A stretch of DNA of 34,460 nt from a virus: positions 1 through 34,460 of IMG/VR virus record IMGVR_UViG_3300027985_000063. One strand, given 5' to 3'. Shown in pieces: positions 1 through 7,804 of this stretch. Each line of letters opens with the position of its first letter. The first letter of the stretch is position 1. The notes beneath the pieces are model-generated. The model was given only the letters and a program-made list of their open reading frames with translations, was not told the origin of the DNA and did not search any database. The position numbers and the translations under genes were made by a program.

Positions 1-2
1 AA

Positions 3-31
3 ATTATAACAGAAACGAAGTTTCTTGTCAA
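3..31 (-). promoter_or_regulatory. Leftward sigma70 promoter (perfect consensus)
   Basis: On the minus strand TTGACA (31-26) and TATAAT (8-3) are separated by exactly 17 nt, matching both hexamers of the bacterial housekeeping promoter. The spacer is filled by a perfect dyad, AGAAAC-GAA-GTTTCT (11-25), which could be an operator. Transcription would leave the window to the left. On a circular map this could feed the leftward replication operon that enters from the right edge; that link is inference. Confidence 0.8.
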
Positions 32-80
32 TAGTAATTCTCACTCTTCAAAAACATTACATTACTTCACTCTTTTCAAA

Positions 81-101
81 GAAATCTCTTGACAAGATTT
101 C
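81..101. promoter_or_regulatory. Operator-like dyads over the rightward -35 box
   Basis: Two nested inverted repeats cover the -35 hexamer: TCTTG-A-CAAGA (87-97) and GAAATC (81-86) with GATTTC (96-101). The leftward promoter also has a dyad, at 11-25. Between the promoters two similar strings beginning CACTCTT recur, near 42 and 68. This is an arrangement expected for a regulator-binding region, but no regulator gene is identified. Confidence 0.35.
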
Positions 102-117
102 TCTTTTAGTGTATAAT
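89..117 (+). promoter_or_regulatory. Rightward sigma70 promoter of the late operon (perfect consensus)
   Basis: TTGACA (89-94) and TATAAT (112-117) are separated by 17 nt, and the first late gene begins about 45 nt downstream. It shares the extended -35 string TTGACAAGA with the leftward promoter. A perfect consensus ahead of structural genes suggests use of unmodified host RNA polymerase. Timing would then have to come from a repressor or an anti-terminator; neither is visible here. Confidence 0.85.
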
Positions 118-163
118 ATATAGTAAGACAGTCGTATTAGACTTGTATTTTAGAGAGGAAAGA

Positions 164-844
164 ATGGCTTTAGATGATGAGAATAACTCCTACGGATTGG
201 TAGGAGAGGAGAAACGTACAGGATACTTCCACGAAGGGAAGGAAATTATTGCTGGTAGAAAGAAAGGTAGACCACCTTCTTATATCAGAAATCCTAAGTT
301 TTATCCTCAAGAAACTAAAGTTGATGCTGCTACTCTCTATGCAGTATATGGTGATATTAAGCAAGTTTCAGAACTTGCTAATGTACCTGAGTCAGTTATT
401 CGAGGTTGGAAACAAGAACCTTGGTGGATTGAATTACAGAAACAAGTTTACATTGAACAGAACGAAAAACTAGCTGCTCGTATTAGCAGTGTTCTAGATA
501 AGACTATCACTCATCTTGAGGATAGACTGGAGCACGGGGATGAAGTTCTGAATCAACGTACTGGTGAAGTTGTTACTAAAAAAGTAGATGCTTCTGTTCT
601 GGCTAAGATGTTTGAGAACATGGCTCACCAAAGAAGAATTACTCGTGGAGAACCTACCTCTATCTCTGCAAAGATTGGGGTTGATGATAGATTGAGAAAT
701 CTGGAACAAGCATTCATTAGATTCTCTCAAGCTAGAACAATTACTGAAGATGAGGTGGAGGAATTGACCAATGCGAAATCAGGTACCTGTCCTTCTGAGG
801 ACACAGAATTTGAAGATGTTCGAAGTTCCGAGGACGACGAATAA
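164..844 (+). CDS. terS: Terminase small subunit (putative)
   Basis: Probable small terminase subunit that recognises phage DNA and hands it to the large subunit. The 226-aa product has a basic segment (GRKKGR, about 31-36), a predicted helix-turn-helix at about 54-84 ending in a Trp-rich WKQEPWW, a helical central part suited to oligomerisation, and a very acidic C-terminus (EDDE). The start at 164 is preferred because GAGAGG lies 5 nt upstream; an in-frame TTG at 143 lacks this. It is the first gene after the rightward promoter, and terL follows four genes later. The assignment rests on domain layout and position rather than a diagnostic motif. Confidence 0.65.
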   Translation: MALDDENNSYGLVGEEKRTGYFHEGKEIIAGRKKGRPPSYIRNPKFYPQETKVDAATLYAVYGDIKQVSELANVPESVIRGWKQEPWWIELQKQVYIEQNEKLAARISSVLDKTITHLEDRLEHGDEVLNQRTGEVVTKKVDASVLAKMFENMAHQRRITRGEPTSISAKIGVDDRLRNLEQAFIRFSQARTITEDEVEELTNAKSGTCPSEDTEFEDVRSSEDDE

Positions 845-908
845 AGTTGAATCCTTGGCTTTAAAAGTATTTAGAAAATTACGAGAGGCCTCTAAACATG
901 GCAAGTAA
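771..908 (+). CDS. Possible small basic protein overlapping terS end
   Basis: A 45-aa reading frame overlaps the last 74 nt of terS in another frame and the first 11 nt of the next gene. It has a good Shine-Dalgarno (GGAGGA about 8 nt before its ATG). The product is basic, with a Lys/Arg-rich C-terminal half, and matches no family I recognise. It bridges the otherwise uncovered 53 nt between terS and the 898 gene, which favours it being translated. Its terS-overlapping part could be a by-product of terS coding. Confidence 0.4.
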   Translation: MRNQVPVLLRTQNLKMFEVPRTTNKVESLALKVFRKLREASKHGK

Positions 909-1059
909 ACATCCCGGATTTAAGGCAGTACAATCTAAGATTGCTTCTAAACAAGGAGTATCTAAAGAGTCTGCTGGTAAGATTTTAGCAGCAGCTACAA
1001 GGAGAGCTTCTCCAGCAGCTAAACGTAAAAATCCTGCTCTAAAGAAAGTAAAAGGTTAA
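898..1059 (+). CDS. Small Lys/Arg-rich protein (53 aa)
   Basis: The product begins MASKHPGFKAVQSKIA and ends in a highly basic tail (AKRKNPALKKVKG), with no acidic counterpart and no membrane segment. Proteins of this type are common beside packaging and structural genes of podoviruses, but I know of no assigned function; nucleic-acid binding is an inference from charge. Its stop overlaps the next start (TAATG). The preceding CGAGAGG may be its ribosome site, spaced about 8-10 nt. Confidence 0.75.
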   Translation: MASKHPGFKAVQSKIASKQGVSKESAGKILAAATRRASPAAKRKNPALKKVKG

Positions 1060-1241
1060 TGCCTACACAAAAACAACGTGATTTACCTCTCTCTGAACGT
1101 ATCCTTTTAGGAGTTGGAGAGTTGATGAAGTCTGACAAAGCTAAAAAATTTGAAGCTAAAGAACGTCAGAGAGTAGAACAAGAAACACGAGAGAACGAAG
1201 CATACAAAAGAATTTGGGGGATTGATAAACCCCGTAAGTGA
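1059..1241 (+). CDS. Hypothetical charged helical protein (60 aa)
   Basis: It starts inside the TAATG of the previous gene, so translation is probably coupled. The product is strongly charged and predicted helical in the middle, with alternating Lys/Glu/Arg between about residues 24 and 48 and no Cys. It ends 9 nt before the copy of the terL start at 1251, so before the HNH gene arrived it was probably directly upstream of terL. No family recognised. Confidence 0.65.
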   Translation: MPTQKQRDLPLSERILLGVGELMKSDKAKKFEAKERQRVEQETRENEAYKRIWGIDKPRK

Positions 1242-1250
1242 GAATACTAG

Positions 1251-1298
1251 ATGAAGATTACAGCTGACTTGATAGGACTATATGAAACCAATCTATAA
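1251..1298 (+). pseudogene. Relic of the original terL start (decoy start, 15 codons)
   Basis: Bases 1251-1274 encode M-K-I-T-A-D-L-I, almost the same as the true terL start at 1715-1738 (M-K-I-T-S-D-L-I). The two copies agree at 19 of 24 bases and 7 of 8 residues. The frame then diverges and stops at 1298. The two copies flank the HNH endonuclease gene. The simplest reading is that the endonuclease inserted at the beginning of terL and brought or rebuilt a start of its own, stranding the old one. Confidence 0.7.
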
Positions 1299-1731
1299 AG
1301 AATATAGAGATTATCCGAAATTTACTGAAGTCAGAACTTGCTCCAAGTGTGCATTAACTAAACACTATACTGAATTTTACTTATACAGACGTACAAAAAC
1401 TCATATCCAGATTGACCATCTATGCAAGCCATGTAGAAGAGAAGAATCTAGAGATAATAAATATAAACATCTCTACGGGATTTCTGTACAAGAGTTACAT
1501 AATAAGTTTAAAGAGACGTCTGGTAAATGTCAGATTTGCGGTACACAATTATCTCTTCCATTGTACGACAAACAAAAACAAAAAGACACAGTACACATAG
1601 ACCATAATCACGATACTGGAAAATTCAGAGGTCTTCTCTGTCATCATTGCAATATTGGGTTAGGAAGTTTTAGAGATAATTCAGAGTTATTGCAACAAGC
1701 TATAGAGTACTTACATGAAAATAACAAGTGA
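1282..1731 (+). CDS. HNH homing-type endonuclease (endonuclease VII fold)
   Basis: Predicted DNA endonuclease of the recombination endonuclease VII / HNH group. The 149-aa product has an N-terminal Cys4 zinc site (C20, C23, C48, C51). A second zinc site (C83, C86, C120, C123) frames the catalytic segment H105-I-D-H-N-H-D with a downstream N124. Its last 17 nt overlap the terL start, so its own C-terminal codons double as the terL beginning. It sits inside the packaging module between two copies of the terL 5' end, the usual position of a free-standing homing endonuclease. There is too little non-coding sequence for an intron. Confidence 0.85.
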   Translation: MKPIYKEYRDYPKFTEVRTCSKCALTKHYTEFYLYRRTKTHIQIDHLCKPCRREESRDNKYKHLYGISVQELHNKFKETSGKCQICGTQLSLPLYDKQKQKDTVHIDHNHDTGKFRGLLCHHCNIGLGSFRDNSELLQQAIEYLHENNK

Positions 1732-3217
1732 CTTGATTCATGGTTTTTGTGCATCTCTCTTAGCTAAACGCTTTGATAATGCTGTGAGAACTCCTCAGTT
1801 TCACTTGGATTTGTGGAATTACTTCTGTGACCCACATCCTCTTGTAGCTATTGCTGCTCCTCGTGGTCATGGTAAATCTACTGCTATGACACATGCATGT
1901 ACACTTGCTAGTGTACTCTTTAGAGATAGACGATTTGTTGTCATTGTCTCTGATACAGAATCTCAAGCTAGTAACTTCTTGAATGATATGAAAGAGGAGT
2001 TACGGAATAATGATGACTTGATTGAATTATTCCAAGTTAAGGGATTCAAGAAAGATACAGAAACTGATATTATTGTGGAACTAGCTGATGGGCACACGTT
2101 CCGTATTATGGTTCGAGGTGCTGAACAGCGTGTTCGTGGTCTTAAATGGATGCAAATGCGTCCTGATTTGATTATCTGTGATGATTTGGAAGGCGACGAA
2201 CAAGTTCAAAACAAGGATAGGCGAGAGAAATTTCGTAAATGGTTTAATGGCGCTTTACTTCCTTGTCGGTCTAAGCATGGAATTGTTAGAATTGTGGGCA
2301 CCGTTCTTCATTTGGACAGTCTTCTCAATCGTCTTCTTCCTGAAGATAGCCATCCGTCTACAGTAAATGAGCCATTAAAGTCTTGGAGTAAAGCTAGAAC
2401 TCCTTGGAAATCTGTGAGATACCGTGCTCATAATGAAGATTTCTCTAAAATCCTCTGGCCTGAGATGTACACACCTGATTTCTTCCGTTCCAAGAAGGAA
2501 GACCTTACAAATCAAGGTTTGGCTGATGTATATGCTCAAGAATACTTGAATTATCCTATTGATGAGTCCAGTGCTTTCTTCAAACGGGATGATTTCTTTG
2601 AAATCCCTGAATATACTCTGAGAAATATTGAAGAGGGTAAGCAAAGAGTCAACTATTATGCTGCTACTGACTTTGCTATCAGTACTCAAGAACGTTCAGA
2701 CTTTACTGTAATTGCTATTGCGGCAGTAGATGACAAAGGAATTTTAAATCTAGTTGATATTAGAAGAGGTAGATGGGATTCTCTTCAGATTCTAGATGAA
2801 ATGTTTGCAGTTCATAAGAAATACGACCCAGAACTGTTCGTTGTAGAACGAGGAGCTATTGAAAAGGCTCTTGGCCCTATGATTAGAGCAGAAATGGTCT
2901 CTCGTGGAATGTACATGAGACTGCATCCTATGACTCCTACCAAGGATAAGACAGCTCGTGCTAGAAGTATTCAAGCAAGATTGAGAGCTGGTGGTATTAA
3001 ATTCAATAAAGGGGCCTATTGGTACTCTGAGTTTGAAGATGAAATGGCTAGATTTCCTCGTGCTAGACACGATGACCAAGTTGATGCTGTTTCTTGGTTA
3101 GGTTTAGTCATTGACGAAATGCATAATGCTCTTTCTCCTGAAGAAATTGAAGAAGAAGAGTACTATTATGAAATGGGACAAGAGCCTGCTGGCAGGTCTT
3201 CTATAACAGGATATTGA
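1715..3217 (+). CDS. terL: Terminase large subunit
   Basis: ATP-driven packaging motor and headful/cos nuclease. The 500-aa product has Walker A APRGHGKST (48-56), Walker B LIICDDLE (152-159), a likely coupling segment around VGTVLH (194-199), and an RNase H-like nuclease domain with acidic residues D319, E378 and D453/D454/D457 (RHDDQVDA). Length is normal for the family. The start at 1715 lies within the end of the HNH gene. Only a weak GAG lies upstream, so translation may be coupled to the endonuclease. The N-terminus is a second copy of the sequence at 1251. Confidence 0.95.
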   Translation: MKITSDLIHGFCASLLAKRFDNAVRTPQFHLDLWNYFCDPHPLVAIAAPRGHGKSTAMTHACTLASVLFRDRRFVVIVSDTESQASNFLNDMKEELRNNDDLIELFQVKGFKKDTETDIIVELADGHTFRIMVRGAEQRVRGLKWMQMRPDLIICDDLEGDEQVQNKDRREKFRKWFNGALLPCRSKHGIVRIVGTVLHLDSLLNRLLPEDSHPSTVNEPLKSWSKARTPWKSVRYRAHNEDFSKILWPEMYTPDFFRSKKEDLTNQGLADVYAQEYLNYPIDESSAFFKRDDFFEIPEYTLRNIEEGKQRVNYYAATDFAISTQERSDFTVIAIAAVDDKGILNLVDIRRGRWDSLQILDEMFAVHKKYDPELFVVERGAIEKALGPMIRAEMVSRGMYMRLHPMTPTKDKTARARSIQARLRAGGIKFNKGAYWYSEFEDEMARFPRARHDDQVDAVSWLGLVIDEMHNALSPEEIEEEEYYYEMGQEPAGRSSITGY

Positions 3218-3224
3218 GATACTA

Positions 3225-5243
3225 ATGGAATTCGAAACTAAATTTAAACTCGCTGACATTCTTGCTTCGGATAACCTTGCAGAAGACCTATCTGATAGAG
3301 ACTTAGGAACTCTTGGCATGGAAGTAGTTAGAAACTACGAGATGGATAAGACTAGTCGTGTAGAATGGGAACGAAGAGTTAAAGATGCTCTTGACCTAGC
3401 CCTGCAGGTTGTTCAGAAGAAGTCTTTTCCTTGGCCTGATGCTTCTAATATTAAGTTTCCTTTGATTACAATCGCTGCTTTGCAGTATCATGCTAGGGCT
3501 TATCCAGCATTGATTCCGGGCAGCGATATTGTTAAATGTAAGGTTGTTGGAATTGATTCTGAAGGCAAAGAAGAACATCGTGCTATCAGAATTGAGAAGC
3601 ATATGTCTCACCAGATTCTCGAAGAAGATGAGAACTGGGAAGACCAAATGGATAAAGTTTTAATCACTCAGCCTATTGTAGGTTGTGCTTTTAAGAAATC
3701 TTATTACGACCCTACACTAAAATGTAATGTCAGTGAGAATATTCTTGCAAGTGATTTAGTTGTTGACTACTATACAAAATCATTCGAAACTGCAAGCAGA
3801 ATCAGTCATATTCTGTATTTGACAAAGAATGATGTGTATGAAAGAGTAGCTCGTGGTATCTTCCGTGATGTGCCGATATTTGAACCTAACGTCGTTCAAC
3901 AGGATACCTTAACACTAGCTAGAAATAAAGAACAAGGTTCTGAACCCGGACAACATGATGATTCTCGTCCCGGAATGTTCATTGAACAGCACTTATTTTT
4001 GGACTTAGACTGTGATGGATATGAAGAACCATATATTGCGGTAGTTCATAAAGAAAGTAAAACAGTAGTTCGTTTGGTAGCAAGATTCTTCCCTTCTAGT
4101 GTTGAGTTTTCTACAAAAGAAAAAGACAAGATTGTTTCTATTAAAGGTGAACAATACTTTACCAAGTATCCTTTTATCCCTTCTCCTGATGGTGGTTTCT
4201 ATGACTTAGGATTTGGTGCCTTACTAGGACCTCTGAATGAAAGTATTAATACTCTAATTAACCAGTTGGTTGATGCAGGTACCATGTCTAATACTGCCGG
4301 TGGTTTCTTGAGCCGTGGTATTAAAGTACGTGGTGGTGCAATGTCTTTTGCACCTAATGAGTGGAAACCTGTAGATTCTACTGGTGATGACCTACGTAAA
4401 GGTATCCTGCCTTTACCCGTCAGGGAACCAAGTAGTGTTCTATTTACACTTCTGTCGTTACTCATCAATTATGGTGAACGTATTGGAGGTGCAGTAGATA
4501 TTATGGTTGGAGAAAACCCGGGCCAAAACACTCCTGCTGAGACTAGCAGAACTATGGCCGAGCAAGGTATGAAGATTTTCAGTGGAATCTTTAAACGCAC
4601 CCACCGTAGTTTAAAAGCTGAGTTTAGAAAGCTGTATCGTCTGAATCAGTTGTATTTCGATAAGGCCGTTAAGTTTGGTGATTTCGAGATTACTCCTGCA
4701 GACTATATTGGAGAGGTTAGAAACATTGTTCCAGCCTCCGATGCTCATATGGTGTCTGATAACCAAAGAATTAATCAAGCAGCCATGCTGACTAGTTTAT
4801 CTCAGGCTCATGGAGGATACGACCAGTACCAAGTTCAGAAACGAGTTCTGGAAGCTTGGAGAGTTCCTGATATTGAGCAAGTGTTACCCGACCCGAAAGG
4901 ACCTAACGCTATCCAACAAGCACCTCATTACAAGGTACAGGAAGCTCAGGTTAAGGTTGAAGGTAAGATGAAGGAAATCGAAGCTAAGATGCAGATGCAC
5001 ATTATGAAGCTTCAGCAAGAAGCTGAAGTTAACAGAGCTAAGATTGAACTCATGGAATCTCAAGCATTGGCAGCATTGGAACAAGCTGATAGTATACAAG
5101 CTACTCAGCAAATTCAATTGTTGCAGACTCAGATTAGTGCAGCAAAGACACATCAAGATGGTATTCTTGAGTCTCTCAGATTGATGCATGATATGAAACA
5201 AGCATATCAAGTAAACTCTCTAGAGGCCACACCGAAGGAGTAA
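3225..5243 (+). CDS. Portal protein (head-tail connector)
   Basis: A 672-aa protein immediately after terL, with portal-like features. It has a central region with conserved packaging-neck elements (segments around YDLGFGALLGPLNE and NPGQNTPAETSRTM) and a long helical, Gln/Glu/Lys-rich C-terminal extension (about 565-660). Such extensions form the barrel that reaches into the head in P22-like portals. It would form the dodecameric ring through which DNA enters and leaves. Gene order (terL, portal, small protein, chaperonin-like, scaffold) supports the call. The start has no strong Shine-Dalgarno and is 7 nt after the terL stop. Confidence 0.88.
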   Translation: MEFETKFKLADILASDNLAEDLSDRDLGTLGMEVVRNYEMDKTSRVEWERRVKDALDLALQVVQKKSFPWPDASNIKFPLITIAALQYHARAYPALIPGSDIVKCKVVGIDSEGKEEHRAIRIEKHMSHQILEEDENWEDQMDKVLITQPIVGCAFKKSYYDPTLKCNVSENILASDLVVDYYTKSFETASRISHILYLTKNDVYERVARGIFRDVPIFEPNVVQQDTLTLARNKEQGSEPGQHDDSRPGMFIEQHLFLDLDCDGYEEPYIAVVHKESKTVVRLVARFFPSSVEFSTKEKDKIVSIKGEQYFTKYPFIPSPDGGFYDLGFGALLGPLNESINTLINQLVDAGTMSNTAGGFLSRGIKVRGGAMSFAPNEWKPVDSTGDDLRKGILPLPVREPSSVLFTLLSLLINYGERIGGAVDIMVGENPGQNTPAETSRTMAEQGMKIFSGIFKRTHRSLKAEFRKLYRLNQLYFDKAVKFGDFEITPADYIGEVRNIVPASDAHMVSDNQRINQAAMLTSLSQAHGGYDQYQVQKRVLEAWRVPDIEQVLPDPKGPNAIQQAPHYKVQEAQVKVEGKMKEIEAKMQMHIMKLQQEAEVNRAKIELMESQALAALEQADSIQATQQIQLLQTQISAAKTHQDGILESLRLMHDMKQAYQVNSLEATPKE

Positions 5244-5246
5244 AAG

Positions 5247-5459
5247 TTGTCACTCATCACAGAAGATGAATTTTTGAGATGGAAAGAGCTGGAGGAAACC
5301 AAATATTTCTTTGGTAAACTGAAGGCTCTTAGGGAGCAAATTAAGGAGGACTTAGTGCATCAATTGTATGATAATCCTGAGTTTGCTTGTGGTAAGGCTG
5401 GTCTTGCAGAAGACCTGATAGAAATGAAGTATAAAGAGTTCATGGAGAGAAACGATTGA
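5247..5459 (+). CDS. Hypothetical protein after portal (70 aa), TTG start
   Basis: It starts at TTG, with AAGGAG 6 nt upstream inside the portal stop region, so the non-ATG start is well supported. The product is helical and charged, rich in Glu/Lys/Leu, with one Cys. I recognise no family; small proteins are frequent between portal and scaffold in podoviruses. Its stop overlaps the next start. Confidence 0.7.
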   Translation: MSLITEDEFLRWKELEETKYFFGKLKALREQIKEDLVHQLYDNPEFACGKAGLAEDLIEMKYKEFMERND

Positions 5460-5776
5460 TTAATGAAAGTGGCATTCACCCGCTAGGACATAGGGTACTG
5501 GTTCTTCCTGAGATTGTTGAGGAGAAGTCAGAAGGAGGTATCATTCTTCATACAGGGCAAAACCTGATGAGGGAAGAGATGGCTCAAATCAAAGCCTTAG
5601 TGGTAGAAGTTGGCACAACAGCTTACAATGACCAAGATTCTGTTTGGTGTAAAGCTGGAGATAGAGTAGTTATAGGAAAGTATTCCGGTCTTTTATATAA
5701 AGGTAAAGATGAAAAATCTTACCGTATTATCAATGACCTAGACGTAGTAGCAATGATTGAAGAAGGAGTGAAATAA
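5456..5776 (+). CDS. GroES-like co-chaperonin
   Basis: The 106-aa product resembles bacterial GroES (about 97 aa). It has an N-terminal HPLGHRVLVLPE like the GroES start, a flexible-loop segment with EEKSEGGIIL (the mobile loop that docks on GroEL), a middle GDRVVIGKYSG, and a C-terminal strand DLDVVAMIEE. A phage copy next to portal and scaffold fits a role in steering host GroEL toward folding the capsid protein, as T4 gp31 does; that role is inference. The start is TTG overlapping the upstream TGA, with GGAG about 9 nt upstream. Its own stop overlaps the scaffold start (TAATG). Confidence 0.85.
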   Translation: MINESGIHPLGHRVLVLPEIVEEKSEGGIILHTGQNLMREEMAQIKALVVEVGTTAYNDQDSVWCKAGDRVVIGKYSGLLYKGKDEKSYRIINDLDVVAMIEEGVK

Positions 5777-6603
5777 TGTCTGAACAAGAACAAGGTACAC
5801 AAAACGATATTCCTGAAATTGAACTCGAAGCCCGTGCTCAAGGGTGGGTTCCTAAAGAAGAATTCCGTGGTAAAGAATCTGACTGGATTGATGCAGAAGT
5901 ATTCGTACAACGTGGTAAGGAAATTAATCCTATTCTGCGTAAGAATAACGAGCGTATTCAGAAAGAACTAGATGCTGCTAAAAAGCAGATGGAGGAACTC
6001 CGAGCCGCCACTGAAGAGTTCAAACAGTTTCAGAAAGAAGCTTTTGACCGTAAAGTTGAGAAGTATAAACAAGAACTCTCCGATTTACGGGAATTGAAAA
6101 AGAAAGCTGTATCTGATGGAGATGGTGACCTTGTAGTTGAGATTGATGACAGGATTGATGCTGTCAAAGAGTCTCAAGCTAAAGCCAAAGCAGACGCTGA
6201 GAAAACAGCAGAAACCAAGAAGAATAAATCTTCAGATGTGACAGCTCCTGAAGTTGCCGCATGGGTTGAAAAGAACACTTGGTATAAGTCTGATACTCGC
6301 ATGCAAGCAGTTACTAATGCTATTGCTCAAACTATCCGTGATACAAAACCGTATCTCAATGGAGCAGAGTTTTTAGCTGAACTGGATAAAGAACTGGAAG
6401 ATACGTTTACTCCTGAGAAACTTGGTAGACAAACTCAGAAACTACGCAATCCAGTTGAAGGAAGCAAACCTTCTGGTGGTAGTAAAAGTTCTACTTCTAA
6501 AGGATATGATAGTCTTCCTCCAGAGGCAAAATCAGCTTGTGACAAATTTGTTAAGCAGGGTATTCTCACTCGTGAACAATACATTGCAGATTATTACGCA
6601 TAA
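5776..6603 (+). CDS. Scaffolding protein
   Basis: The 275-aa, highly charged, mostly helical product has a long coiled-coil-like block (about 55-150), a Ser/Gly/Lys linker near 230-245, and a C-terminal helical segment ending in YIADYYA. This composition and the position before the capsid genes are typical of podovirus assembly scaffolds, which guide procapsid formation and then leave. No protease motif is visible. Start within TAATG of the previous gene; the 27-nt gap to the next gene carries AGGAAA. Confidence 0.78.
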   Translation: MSEQEQGTQNDIPEIELEARAQGWVPKEEFRGKESDWIDAEVFVQRGKEINPILRKNNERIQKELDAAKKQMEELRAATEEFKQFQKEAFDRKVEKYKQELSDLRELKKKAVSDGDGDLVVEIDDRIDAVKESQAKAKADAEKTAETKKNKSSDVTAPEVAAWVEKNTWYKSDTRMQAVTNAIAQTIRDTKPYLNGAEFLAELDKELEDTFTPEKLGRQTQKLRNPVEGSKPSGGSKSSTSKGYDSLPPEAKSACDKFVKQGILTREQYIADYYA

Positions 6604-6630
6604 ATTTAATTAAGATAGGAAATATAGAAA

Positions 6631-7146
6631 ATGGCAAAAGCACTTACACCAGAAGAAAAAGCAGCTAAGATTGAGGCTAAACGAGCAGAAGAGTCAAGTA
6701 CTGTTACTCGCTCTAGACCAACAGATGGTCGTGCTAGACGTAATGTGTTCAATGGCACATCTCAGAAACTAGCTGTACATGGTGACATTCCCGGCTACCA
6801 TATGCACATTTTTAATGATGTTCCGGGACGAATCGAAGAAGCTCTGTCTGCAGGTTATGAGTTTGTTAGTCCCTCAGAGATAGGTGGTGTTGCGTCCGGT
6901 GTTGTTTCTCGAAATTCTGCTCTTGATGATAAAGTTCGCTTCCTTGTTGGAAGTAACGGTGCAGGTGACGGTCTTTACGGTTATCTGATGAAAATCAAAA
7001 ATGAGTGGTTTGAAGAGGACCAAGCTGCGATTCAATCTAGAAATGATGTAGTTGACTCTGCTATTCGAGCAGGTCAAAATGTAAAAGCTGGTACTTCCAC
7101 AGAGGGGTTCTATACTCCTAAAGGTGGTATCAAACTATCTAACTAA
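6631..7146 (+). CDS. Head-module protein of unknown function (171 aa)
   Basis: The N-terminus is a charged helical stretch rich in Ala/Glu/Lys (1-25). A mixed domain follows (about 45-130) with segments such as HIFNDVPGRIEEALSAGYEF, then a helical stretch and a Gly/Ser/Thr-rich tail. It lies between scaffold and decoration-type genes, so a minor head or assembly role is likely. No diagnostic motif identifies it. AGGAAA precedes the ATG. Confidence 0.7.
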   Translation: MAKALTPEEKAAKIEAKRAEESSTVTRSRPTDGRARRNVFNGTSQKLAVHGDIPGYHMHIFNDVPGRIEEALSAGYEFVSPSEIGGVASGVVSRNSALDDKVRFLVGSNGAGDGLYGYLMKIKNEWFEEDQAAIQSRNDVVDSAIRAGQNVKAGTSTEGFYTPKGGIKLSN

Positions 7147-7168
7147 TTGTTAATTGGAGATTTAATTA

Positions 7169-7789
7169 ATGGCAAACGTGTCTAAACCGAGTGGACTGAA
7201 GCCTGTTGGAAACCTTTCTGGTGCTTCTTGGAACGGTCAAGCTCGACTTTATCATGTGCCCGCAACTAATGCTACTGCATTGTATGTGGGTGACCCTGTA
7301 ACACGCCTGACAGCTTCTGCTGACGCTAATGGTGTTCCTGATGTTGCAATCGGAGTAGCCGGTGCAGCTATTTGTGGAGTTATTGTTGGTGTTCTTCCGA
7401 CCTTCCCGGGTGTGTCTTTGCAAGGCACAACTATCGACCTGACTCGTCGTAGTCTCCCTGTCTCTACCGCAGGTTATGTTCTGGTCGCTGATGACCCGAA
7501 TACCCTGTTTGAGATTGAGGAAGGCACTACTGCAGGTGCCGCTGGTACAGCTCTGACTGCTGCTGCTATCGGTAACAATGCTAACTTCATCGTTCTGGCT
7601 GGAGCTGCTACATATGCTGATTCTGGTACTTTGCTGGATAATGCTACTGAAGCTACTACTGCTACTCTGAACCTGAAGATTATGGGTCTGGCTCAAAGAG
7701 AAGACAATGCATTTGGTGCTCGCGCTAAATGGATTGTAAAAATCAATAACCATCAATATGCTGCTGGTACTGGTACCGCTGGCGTATAA
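7169..7789 (+). CDS. Putative head decoration/stabilisation protein
   Basis: The 206-aa product is poor in charge and rich in Ala, Gly, Thr and Val, consistent with a compact beta-rich surface protein. Codons here and in the next gene are less AT-biased than in flanking genes, as expected for very highly expressed proteins. The position directly before the major capsid gene fits a decoration or cement protein. TTGGAGA precedes the ATG with good spacing. The first codons (MANV) match those of two later structural genes. Confidence 0.65.
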   Translation: MANVSKPSGLKPVGNLSGASWNGQARLYHVPATNATALYVGDPVTRLTASADANGVPDVAIGVAGAAICGVIVGVLPTFPGVSLQGTTIDLTRRSLPVSTAGYVLVADDPNTLFEIEEGTTAGAAGTALTAAAIGNNANFIVLAGAATYADSGTLLDNATEATTATLNLKIMGLAQREDNAFGARAKWIVKINNHQYAAGTGTAGV

Positions 7790-7804
7790 TCAGGAGAATA
7801 ATTA

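Noticed and set aside
143-163. Upstream TTG start for terS
   Set aside because: It has no ribosome site in front, while the ATG at 164 has GAGAGG at good spacing.
1282-1731. Group I intron containing the HNH gene in terL
   Set aside because: The coding sequence fills the interval and terL is complete from 1715, so no splicing is needed.
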